This document shows, piece by piece, positions 1 through 6,296 of a DNA stretch of 11,688 nucleotides. Source of the stretch: Acetobacteraceae bacterium. Lineage in GTDB: Bacteria; Pseudomonadota; Alphaproteobacteria; Acetobacterales; Acetobacteraceae. Numbering within the stretch: position 1 is the stretch's first letter; each line of letters opens with the position of its first letter. The notes under the pieces were generated by a model. It was not told the DNA's origin. It saw only the letters and a program-made list of their open reading frames with translations, and did not search any database. The translations under genes and the position numbers were made by a program. The stretch spans positions 1 to 11,688 of the forward strand of contig CANJXD010000134.1 of the NCBI GenBank assembly GCA_947478535.1, given 5' to 3'.

Positions 1-528
1 AAGCGGCAGGATGTGAATTGGGGTTCTGGCGGCACCGGGTCCTCGCTGCATCTCGCGGGGGAATTGTTCAAGCTGCGCGCCGGGGTGAACCTGACGCATG
101 TGCCGTACCGCGGCGGCGCGCCGGCGATGAACGACCTCGTCGCCGGCAATATCGATTCGATGTTCGACAGCCTGCCCTCCTGCGTCCCGCAGATCCGCGG
201 CGGGCGGGTGCGCGGCATCGCCATCTGCGCCACGCGCCGCCACCCGCTGGTTCCGGAACTGCCGACGATGCAGGAAGCCGGTGTTGCCGGGTATGATGCC
301 GGCACCTGGGGCGCCGTCTTCGCGCCGCTCGGCACGCCCGCACCGATCATCGCGCGTCTCGCGAGCGCGACGCGCGAGGCGCTGTCCCACCAGCCCACCA
401 TCGATGCCCTGGCGCGCGCCGGCGGCGATGCCTGGCACACGACGCCGGAGGAACTGGCCACTGTGCTGCGCAACGAGACGACGATGTGGGGCCAGGTGGT
501 GCGGGAGGCCGGGATCAGACCGGAGTAG
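1..528 (+). CDS. TTT-family (Bug/TctC) substrate-binding protein, C-terminal part
   Basis: This is a periplasmic receptor of the tripartite tricarboxylate transporter type, which captures small carboxylates or related solutes. The frame is open from base 1, so the gene starts left of the window; the GTG at 13 is internal and not a credible start. About 175 residues remain and correspond to roughly the second half of a ~320-residue family member. Family landmarks seen are NWGSGGTGSSLHLAGELFK, then HVPYRGGAPAMNDLVAGNID, then the 'PELPTMQEAG' segment and the C-terminal 'W..VVREAGI' tail. These match the Bug-family pattern (YaS.G.G...HLa.elF, vPYkG..pa..dl..G.vd, lPdvPT..EaG). It ends with TAG at 526-528, immediately next to the stop of the opposing M24 gene. 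No TctA or TctB permease gene is visible in the window, as is common for this expanded family. The family call is firm; the ligand is unknown. Confidence 0.93.
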   Translation, partial: KRQDVNWGSGGTGSSLHLAGELFKLRAGVNLTHVPYRGGAPAMNDLVAGNIDSMFDSLPSCVPQIRGGRVRGIAICATRRHPLVPELPTMQEAGVAGYDAGTWGAVFAPLGTPAPIIARLASATREALSHQPTIDALARAGGDAWHTTPEELATVLRNETTMWGQVVREAGIRPE

Positions 529-1782
529 CTACAGGGGCACTTCCACAAGCCCGCGCGGCAGGCCGGCACCGGCCAATGTCTCGGTGCCGTCCTCCGTGAT
601 GAGCAGCATGTCCTCGACGATGAAGCCGCCGATGCCATCGAGGTACCAGGGGAGTTCGAAGGCAATCACCATGCCGGCTTCCAGCACCACGTCGCTGTCG
701 GCCGCCGTATAGGGCCATTCCTCCGACCAGATGGAGGCGCCGAGCCCGTGCCCGAAATGCCCGCGCGCGTAGCTGGGGAAGCCGGCCTCCCGCACCGTGC
801 GCATGCAGGTGGCGTGGATATCGGCGAGCCGCGCGCCGGGGCGGAACAGCGCGCGCCCGGCCTCGAAGGCGGCGAGCAGCGGCGCGAAGACCTCCCTCGC
901 CAGGCGCGGCGCAGGGCCGCAGCTGTAGGTGCGGGCGAGATCGGCGGTGTAGCCGCCGACCACCGCGCCGACATCCACCTTCACGATATCGCCCGGCATC
1001 ACGACACCGGGGCTGGACCAGGGGGAGGTGCCGAAGCCCACATACTCCCACGCCGTCACCGGCACCGTGGTGCCGCGCGCCTGCGCCTCGGCCTGCGCCA
1101 GTTCGAGAAAGCGCCGGCCGAGCCCGGCCCGCGTCGCGCCCGCGCGGATCGCCGGCACCAGCGCCGCCAGCGCCGCCTCCGTGATCGCGCCGGCCTGCCG
1201 CAGGAGGGCGATCTCCGCTGGAGATTTGTGCGCCCGCAGCCGGTCGATCAGCGCCGTTGCGTCGAGGATCGTCGCGGGGTCCAGCGCGGCCTGCAATGCC
1301 GGGAAATCGGCCGCCGGGACGGCTGCCAATTCGACGCCGATCCGCGCGCCCGAAAGCCCCTGTCCGGCCAGCAGGGCGCGCAGTTCCGCCAGGGCCGCGC
1401 CGCGGTCGAAGGTGGCCGGCCGCGCGAAGCCCGTCGGCCTTCCCGTCGTGGCACGCGCCACCAGTGCGGCGGCGCTTTCCTCGGAGGGCAGCAGGGCGCG
1501 GAGCGACAATGCCTCCGGCCAGATCGCGTGGCGGCGCAGCACGGAAACCCCCGCAGCCTCCGCGGCCGAGGCGAACAGGTCGGTGACCACGGCGCCGACC
1601 GGGTGCGCCGGATCGGCCGGCACCACCGCCATCGCCGCGCCCAGCCGGCGCCAGCCCGCGGCGACCCCTGCCGAGGCCCCCGTCGCCCAGAGAAACACCT
1701 CCGGGGAGGTGATGAGCAGCGCGTCCATCCCGGCCGCCTGCATCAGCCGCGCCGCGCGCAGCCGGTCTATATGTCCTGCCAT
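529..1782 (-). CDS. M24 family metallopeptidase (Xaa-Pro peptidase / prolidase-like)
   Basis: This is a 417-residue 'pita-bread' fold hydrolase without a signal peptide, so probably cytoplasmic. Residues 1-~165 look like the creatinase/prolidase N-terminal domain (HIDRLRAARLMQAAGMDALLI). Residues ~180-417 are the M24 catalytic domain. All five metal ligands expected for a dinuclear M24 site are present: D270 (KVDVGA), D281 (YTADLARTY), H345 (GHFGHGLG), E376 (IAFELPWY) and E390 (FIVEDMLL). It is therefore probably an active enzyme cleaving Xaa-Pro or a related C-N bond. Some M24 proteins do other chemistry (creatinase, ectoine hydrolase, the DMSP lyase DddP) and the sequence does not separate these. 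It is divergent from a TRAP operon, so the transported solute may be its substrate (inference). The ATG at 1782 has no good Shine-Dalgarno; a candidate promoter places transcription start close to it. The gene ends directly against the preceding + strand gene. Confidence 0.9.
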   Translation of the reverse strand: MAGHIDRLRAARLMQAAGMDALLITSPEVFLWATGASAGVAAGWRRLGAAMAVVPADPAHPVGAVVTDLFASAAEAAGVSVLRRHAIWPEALSLRALLPSEESAAALVARATTGRPTGFARPATFDRGAALAELRALLAGQGLSGARIGVELAAVPAADFPALQAALDPATILDATALIDRLRAHKSPAEIALLRQAGAITEAALAALVPAIRAGATRAGLGRRFLELAQAEAQARGTTVPVTAWEYVGFGTSPWSSPGVVMPGDIVKVDVGAVVGGYTADLARTYSCGPAPRLAREVFAPLLAAFEAGRALFRPGARLADIHATCMRTVREAGFPSYARGHFGHGLGASIWSEEWPYTAADSDVVLEAGMVIAFELPWYLDGIGGFIVEDMLLITEDGTETLAGAGLPRGLVEVPL

Positions 1783-1788
1783 TCCGGC

Positions 1789-1817
1789 ATCGCAGGGCGC
1801 CGTTGCGCGATTGTCAA
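1789..1817 (-). promoter_or_regulatory. Candidate promoter for the M24 gene
   Basis: On the minus strand a perfect TTGACA (1817 to 1812) is followed after 17 bases by TGCGAT (1794 to 1789), a weak -10 (3 of 6 consensus bases). Transcription would start at about 1782, at or next to the ATG. This suggests a leaderless or nearly leaderless mRNA, consistent with the poor Shine-Dalgarno upstream. The -35 lies inside the palindrome at 1809-1819. It is a prediction by eye only. Confidence 0.35.
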
Positions 1818-1819
1818 TC
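1809..1819. promoter_or_regulatory. 11-base palindrome over both divergent -35 boxes (possible operator)
   Basis: GATTGTCAATC is a perfect inverted repeat (GATTG / CAATC) about a single central base. It sits in the 87-base spacer between the divergent M24 and dctP genes. It contains TTGTCA on the + strand and TTGACA on the - strand, so a regulator bound here could control both genes. The palindrome is read directly; operator function is inference. No regulator gene is present in the window. Confidence 0.4.
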
Positions 1820-1840
1820 TGGTGTGCCTCCCCCTATCGT
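1811..1840 (+). promoter_or_regulatory. Candidate promoter for the TRAP operon
   Basis: TTGTCA at 1811-1816 (5 of 6 consensus bases) is followed after 18 bases by TATCGT at 1835-1840 (4 of 6). Transcription would start near 1847, giving a short leader of about 20-25 bases that still includes the GGAG ribosome-binding site at 1858-1861. This fits the dctP start at 1870. It is a prediction by eye. Confidence 0.4.
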
Positions 1841-1869
1841 GCCGGCAACCTGGAACGGGAGATGTGGCA

Positions 1870-2907
1870 ATGAAGAAGGTGACGATGAAGCAGACCTGGC
1901 TCGGCGCCCTGGCGGCGCTGGTTGGCCTGGCCGGCGGCGTGCCGGTGGTGGCCCAGGCGCAGAATGTGGAATGGCGCTTCCACAACAGCTACGCGCCGAC
2001 GCGCATCGAAAGCCAGCACGCCCGCGAACTCGCCGCGGATCTCCGCACCCGCACGAATGGCCGCTTCACCCTCAATGTGTTCGAGGGCAACGCCATGAAC
2101 CTGCGCGATGCCGATGCGCTGCGGAACATGCAGGGCGGCACGCCGGAAATGGGCTTCATCTGGCCGCCCTTCCTGGGGCGTGACGATGCGGCGATGTCCT
2201 CCATCCTCGTCTTCGGGCTGATCCGCAACGCGGCCGAGCTCAACCGCATCATGCCTGCCCTGCAGCAGAGCCTGAATGAGGGTGTCCGCCGCTGGAACAT
2301 CGAGCCCGTGGGCTACATGCAGCTCGGCCTGCTCGATGCCGCCGTGTTCTGCCGCACGCCGGTCCGCAGCCTCGATGAGCTGCGCCGCGTGAAGCTGCGG
2401 GTGGGCTCGCGCGAACAGGTGGAAACCTTCCGCACGCTCGGCGTCGCGGCGCAGATCGTGCCGCAGCAGGAGCTGTACAGCGCCATGCAGACGGGCGTGG
2501 TGGATTGCGCGCTGTATCCCCCGCGTATCGTCCACACCATCAGCCTGCAGGAAGTGGCCAAGCACGCTACCAGCACCGGCTTCGCCTTCCCGCCCACGCC
2601 CTACATCATGATGGCGCATCAGGCGCGCTTCCGGGCGCTGTCGGCGGAGAACCGCACGGCGCTGCAGCAGGCGACGGCGGCGATGGAACAGCGCAGCGCG
2701 CGATTCGAAGAGGATGCGGCGGATGACGAAGCCTCCCGCGTCCGGCTGCGCGAACAGGGCGTGACCTTCCACCCCACCTTCACCGAGGCCGAGCAGCAGG
2801 CGATCCGCACCGCCGCGCTGAACACCTGGGACACGCTGATGAAGGAAGCCGGCGGGCAGGGCCCGGCCTGGCGCGCGCGCATCCAGTCCGCCCTGACGGG
2901 CAACTGA
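1870..2907 (+). CDS. dctP: TRAP transporter substrate-binding protein (DctP family)
   Basis: This is the periplasmic receptor of a TRAP transporter, binding an organic anion and delivering it to the membrane subunits encoded next. It has 345 residues, normal for the family. The N-terminus is a Sec signal peptide (MKK, hydrophobic stretch 9-28, likely cleavage after AQA around residue 30). Family landmarks are LRRVKLRV with Arg177, the position that usually clamps the substrate carboxylate, and ELYSAMQTGVVD at 201-212. The usual Gly of 'GVVDG' is Cys213 here, and a second cysteine is at 161. The start at 1870 is favoured by GGAG at 1858-1861. An in-frame ATG at 1885, preceded by AAGAAGG, is a possible alternative and would also leave an intact signal peptide. 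The frame stays open far upstream over the M24 gene, but that part is a GC-bias shadow. It is followed 2 bases later by dctQ. The specific ligand is unknown. Confidence 0.93.
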   Translation: MKKVTMKQTWLGALAALVGLAGGVPVVAQAQNVEWRFHNSYAPTRIESQHARELAADLRTRTNGRFTLNVFEGNAMNLRDADALRNMQGGTPEMGFIWPPFLGRDDAAMSSILVFGLIRNAAELNRIMPALQQSLNEGVRRWNIEPVGYMQLGLLDAAVFCRTPVRSLDELRRVKLRVGSREQVETFRTLGVAAQIVPQQELYSAMQTGVVDCALYPPRIVHTISLQEVAKHATSTGFAFPPTPYIMMAHQARFRALSAENRTALQQATAAMEQRSARFEEDAADDEASRVRLREQGVTFHPTFTEAEQQAIRTAALNTWDTLMKEAGGQGPAWRARIQSALTGN

Positions 2908-2909
2908 GG

Positions 2910-3404
2910 ATGCAGGCGATCGACCGCGCGCTGCTGCTGGCCTCGCGGGCCTTGCTCGCGGTCTCGGCGGCGTGCTGCGCGGCGATCCTCGGCCTGGTGG
3001 TGGCGGCGGTGGTGATGCGCTACGCCATCGCCGCCCCCTTCCGCTTCACTGAGGAATTGTCCGGCCTCCTGCTCTCCGCAATGGCCTTCCTGGCGCTGCC
3101 CTTCGCCATGGCGGGCAATGCGAATATCCGGGTGACGCTGGTGACGGACAAGCTGCCCCCCGCGGCCCGGCGCATCGCCTGGTTCCTCGGGCAGTGCGTC
3201 ATGCTGGCCTTCTGCGGCGTCTTCGCCTGGGAAAGCTGGAAGATCGCCGAGTTCACCCTGATGCTGAACCTGATGAGCGAACAGGCGCGGCTGCCGCTCG
3301 GCCCCTGGGTGGCGCTGATGCCGGCCAGCCTTGGCGTCACGGGATTGATCGCCGCCTGGGTCGCCCTGCGGCCGCCGCCGGAAGAAAAGGCTGCGCATCT
3401 GTGA
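2910..3404 (+). CDS. dctQ: TRAP transporter small membrane subunit (DctQ family)
   Basis: This is the small integral membrane subunit that pairs with DctM in the TRAP permease. It has 164 residues and four predicted membrane segments at about 12-36, 48-66, 88-108 and 130-153. The DctQ-type signature after the first helix is visible: an Arg-Tyr (MRYAIAAPFRFTEELSG) followed by a Glu-Glu pair before the second helix. It starts 2 bases after the dctP stop, and its own stop overlaps the dctM GTG start, so the three genes are very probably co-transcribed and translationally coupled. The C-terminal tail (PPPEEKAAHL) is charged and would be cytoplasmic or periplasmic. Assignment rests on topology, size, motif and position between dctP and dctM. 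Confidence 0.92.
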   Translation: MQAIDRALLLASRALLAVSAACCAAILGLVVAAVVMRYAIAAPFRFTEELSGLLLSAMAFLALPFAMAGNANIRVTLVTDKLPPAARRIAWFLGQCVMLAFCGVFAWESWKIAEFTLMLNLMSEQARLPLGPWVALMPASLGVTGLIAAWVALRPPPEEKAAHL

Positions 3405-4690
3405 TCTGGACCACGCTTCTTGGCATGCTCACGGCCACCGTGCTGTCCGGTGCCGTGCTTGGTGCCGCGCTCGGGCTGACGGGTTTCGCCATCCTGCATT
3501 TCTTCGCGGAGGGATCGACCCGCATCGGCGTGCAGACCGTGTGGAACACGCTGAACGACTTCACGCTGACGGCGATTCCGCTGTTCATCCTGCTCGGCGA
3601 ATTGCTGGTGGCCTCCGGCCTCGCGCGCGGGGTCTATCGGGCGCTGGCGCCGATCTTCGGGCGTATGCCTGGCGGGCTTCTGCACACGAATATCGCCGTC
3701 TGCACCGTCTTCGGCGCGGTGTCGGGGTCCTCGATGTCGGTCGCCGCCGCGGTCGGGTCCGTCGCCTATCCCGAATTGAAGTCGCGCGGCTATGACCGTG
3801 CCGAGACCGTGGGCACGCTGGCCGCCGGCGGCACGCTCGGCCTGCTGATCCCGCCTTCGCTCTCACTGCTTATTTATGGCGCGATGACGGATACCTCGAT
3901 CGGGCGGCTCTTCATCGCGGGCGTGCTGCCTGGCCTGATGATGGCGACGATCTTCATGGGCTGGATCCTGTTCGCAGCCCTTCGCAACCCCGCCATCGCG
4001 CCCCGCGAACAGCGCGTGGCGCTGCTGGATGCGCTGATCGGGCTGAAGGATGCGCTGCCGCTGCTGGTGTTGATCATCGCCGTGCTCGGCAGCCTTTTCG
4101 CCGGCATCGCGACACCGACGGAAGCCGCGGGTGTCGGCGTCGCGGCCTCCGCCATCCTCGGCTTCACGCTCGGGGACCTGACCTTGCGCGGCGTCGGTCA
4201 GGCGCTGATCGGCACGGTACGGACCTTCGCCGTCATCGCCATGGTCTTCGTGGGCGCCCTGGTGCTGGCGCAGGCCATCAGCCTGCTGGGCCTGCCGCAG
4301 CACATGCTGGAAGTGGTGGCGCAATGGGGGCTTTCCCGGTGGACGCTGCTGCTCGTCGTCGTCATCGTCTACCTCATCCTCGGCTGCTTCTTCGATGGCC
4401 TGTCGATGATGATCATGACCCTGCCGCTCGTCTTTCCCCTGCTGACCGGCGTGGGGTTCGACGCGGTGTGGCTCGGCGTCGTCGTCACCATCATGATCGA
4501 GATCGGCATGTTGACGCCGCCCGTGGGGATGAACCTCTTCGTCCTGGTCGGCATCACCGGTGGAGAGGTCGGGCTGGGGGCCGCAGCGAAGGCGGCGCTG
4601 CCCTACTGGATCGCACTGCTGCTCGGCGTGCTCATCCTCTGCGTCGTGCCGGGCATCGCCACCTGGCTGCCCTCACTCGCCTTCGGCTGA
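3401..4690 (+). CDS. dctM: TRAP transporter large permease subunit (DctM family)
   Basis: This is the large permease subunit, which carries solute across the inner membrane using the ion gradient. It has 429 residues, the normal length, and about a dozen hydrophobic segments. Strong family motifs are present: GAVSGSSMSVAAAVG, then GGTLGLLIPPSLSLLIYG and GRLFIAGVLPGL. Near the C-terminus are FDGLSMMIMTLPLVFPL and EIGMLTPPVGMNLFVL. The start is taken as the GTG at 3401, which overlaps the dctQ stop in a GTGA junction. GAAAAGG about 12 bases upstream may act as ribosome-binding site. The frame is open further left over dctQ, but that part has no membrane character. The last 18 bases overlap the 3' end of the opposing flavoprotein gene, leaving no room for a terminator between them. 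Confidence 0.95.
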   Translation: MIWTTLLGMLTATVLSGAVLGAALGLTGFAILHFFAEGSTRIGVQTVWNTLNDFTLTAIPLFILLGELLVASGLARGVYRALAPIFGRMPGGLLHTNIAVCTVFGAVSGSSMSVAAAVGSVAYPELKSRGYDRAETVGTLAAGGTLGLLIPPSLSLLIYGAMTDTSIGRLFIAGVLPGLMMATIFMGWILFAALRNPAIAPREQRVALLDALIGLKDALPLLVLIIAVLGSLFAGIATPTEAAGVGVAASAILGFTLGDLTLRGVGQALIGTVRTFAVIAMVFVGALVLAQAISLLGLPQHMLEVVAQWGLSRWTLLLVVVIVYLILGCFFDGLSMMIMTLPLVFPLLTGVGFDAVWLGVVVTIMIEIGMLTPPVGMNLFVLVGITGGEVGLGAAAKAALPYWIALLLGVLILCVVPGIATWLPSLAFG

Positions 4691-6295
4691 ATTCCGCCGC
4701 GCCATGCGCTGCCCCGCGACGAAGCCCCAGGCCATATAGGGGCCGATCGTCGTGCCCGTGCCGACGCCGCGCGTGCCCAGCGGATTGGCGCTGGAGGCGC
4801 CGGCGGCGAACAGCCCGGCGATCACGCTGCCATCGGGGCGCAGCACTTCCGCATGCTCATTCGTGCGCGGCCCGCCCTTGGTGCCGAGGATGGAGCGGTT
4901 GAAGGGCATGGCCAGGAACGGCGCGCGCTCGATCGCCTCCAGCCCGCCACGCCGGCGCTTGTCACCGGAAGCGGCGGCCTCGGCGGCGGAAGGCCGGGCG
5001 AAATCCGTATCCTTCTGCGCCGCGCATTGCGCGTTATAGCGCGCCACGCTCTCGGCCAGCGCCGTGGCATCAAGCCCCGTCAGCGCCGCGAGTTCGGCGA
5101 TGCTGCCCGCGCGCTTCATCCATTGCGGATCATCCCGCGCGCCCCAGCGCGCTGGCGGCAGGCGGTCCAGAAGCCGGGCGTCGGCAATCACCCAGCACGG
5201 CAGGTGCACGGGGTTGCCCTCGGCATCGCGCTCATCCATCGATTCCCCGATGTTGAAGCGCAATTCATTGGCGAAGCGCCGGGCGTGGCGGTTGACGATG
5301 ATGGCGTTGGGCTCGGTGTGGAACGGCACGGGGCGCGCCACCAGGCGGCCGTGCAGACGCGTCGGGACCGAAGGCGTCAGCGTCGCCTGGTCCATATGCG
5401 CCAGCGCCGCGCCGGCGGCCTCCGCCATGCGGTGGCCATCGCCCTCATTGCTCGCGGGGCTGCCGAGGTAGTCCACCTTGCCCGGGAAGTGCTGCGCCAG
5501 CAGCGCCGCATCCCATTCGAAGCCGCCGGTTGCGATCACCACGCCGCGCCGCGCCGAAATGGTGTGCCGCGCGCCGCGCTGTTCCACCACCGCGCCCGTC
5601 ACCGTACCATTGCCGTCCTGAGTGAGGGACAGCGCGCGTGCCTCTGTCTCGATATTCACGCCGGCGTCGAGGCAGCCGCGGATCAGCCCGGTGATCAGCG
5701 CCGTCCCCTTGCCGCGCGTATTCGTCAGGATGCGCCACAGCAGGCGTGGCCACAGCTGGAACGCCGTGCGGAAGGGGTGGTGGTACAGATCCGTCTCCAC
5801 CGCCTCGTGATAGGTGAACAGCTCCGGGATGCTGGATTTGCGGATGCGTAGCGCATAGCGCCCGGCCTTCCAGCGGGACAGCGGCAGGGGGGACAGCATC
5901 CGACCGCGCTGCTTCGCCCCGGGCAGGTCCCGCAGCGGATCGGACTCCGGCGTCAGGGCGAAGCGCAGCGGTGAATGCGCCTCCACGAAGCGCAGCATGG
6001 CGGGGGAGGCGATGACGAGTTGCCGCCACAGCGCATCCTCCGTCTCCTGCCATCCCTCCGGCGCGGCGGCGCGGATATAGGCGAGCGCCTCCTCCGCGCT
6101 GTCCTCGATCCCGACTTCGGCCGCGTGGTGGTTGGCGGGGATCCAGGTGCCGGCGCCGGACATGGCGCTGGTGCCGCCGAGGCGATCCGTCTTTTCCAGC
6201 ACCGTGACGCGCAGGCCCGATGCGGCCGCGGTCAGCGCCGCTGTCAGCCCGGCAGCACCGGAGCCGAGGATCAGCGCATCCGTCTCGCGCTCCAT
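4673..6295 (-). CDS. FAD-dependent dehydrogenase, fumarate reductase / 3-ketosteroid dehydrogenase superfamily
   Basis: This is a 540-residue flavoprotein of the FAD_binding_2 type. The Rossmann FAD motif is at the N-terminus (LGSGAAGLTAAL, Gly11-x-Gly13-x-x-Gly16), followed by VLEKTDRLGGTSAMSGAGTW. A second FAD contact region (VIATGGFEWD) lies mid-protein, and the C-terminal cap is GTTIGPYMAWGFVAGQ at about 512-527. There is no signal peptide or Tat motif, so it is probably cytoplasmic. The layout resembles 3-ketosteroid 1-dehydrogenases, which introduce a C=C bond next to a ketone. However, the Tyr-Pro-Gly-Ala-Gly segment carrying a catalytic tyrosine in those enzymes reads Gly-Val-Gly-Thr-Gly here, so a steroid substrate is doubtful. 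It is the last gene of the four-gene minus operon, starting 1 base after the TTT receptor stop. It overlaps dctM tail-to-tail by 18 bases. Confidence 0.88.
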   Translation of the reverse strand: MERETDALILGSGAAGLTAALTAAASGLRVTVLEKTDRLGGTSAMSGAGTWIPANHHAAEVGIEDSAEEALAYIRAAAPEGWQETEDALWRQLVIASPAMLRFVEAHSPLRFALTPESDPLRDLPGAKQRGRMLSPLPLSRWKAGRYALRIRKSSIPELFTYHEAVETDLYHHPFRTAFQLWPRLLWRILTNTRGKGTALITGLIRGCLDAGVNIETEARALSLTQDGNGTVTGAVVEQRGARHTISARRGVVIATGGFEWDAALLAQHFPGKVDYLGSPASNEGDGHRMAEAAGAALAHMDQATLTPSVPTRLHGRLVARPVPFHTEPNAIIVNRHARRFANELRFNIGESMDERDAEGNPVHLPCWVIADARLLDRLPPARWGARDDPQWMKRAGSIAELAALTGLDATALAESVARYNAQCAAQKDTDFARPSAAEAAASGDKRRRGGLEAIERAPFLAMPFNRSILGTKGGPRTNEHAEVLRPDGSVIAGLFAAGASSANPLGTRGVGTGTTIGPYMAWGFVAGQRMARRNSAEGE

Positions 6296-6296
6296 C

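Noticed and set aside
1..528. Left TTT receptor as a broken pseudogene starting at GTG 13
   Set aside because: The reading frame is open and conserved from base 1, so the missing N-terminal half is explained by the window edge.
529..1782. Naming the M24 gene doeA (ectoine hydrolase) or dddP (DMSP lyase)
   Set aside because: The five metal ligands are common to the whole M24 fold, and none of the usual partner genes (such as the ectoine deacetylase) is in the window.
748..1869. Long + strand open frame opposite the M24 gene, continuous with dctP, and many other long antisense frames across the window
   Set aside because: Stop codons are rare in GC-rich DNA, and these frames lie opposite genes with clear family motifs. 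Their translations are Arg/Ala/Gly/Pro-rich with no recognisable domain. The dctP signal peptide fixes its start at about 1870.
4678..4686. GCCTTCGGC hairpin near the dctM stop as a terminator
   Set aside because: The stem is only three base pairs, has no T-run, and lies inside both coding sequences.
4673..6295. Naming the flavoprotein kstD or fumarate reductase
   Set aside because: The tyrosine motif of ketosteroid dehydrogenases is absent and no heme or periplasmic signal of flavocytochrome fumarate reductases is present; only the superfamily is supported.
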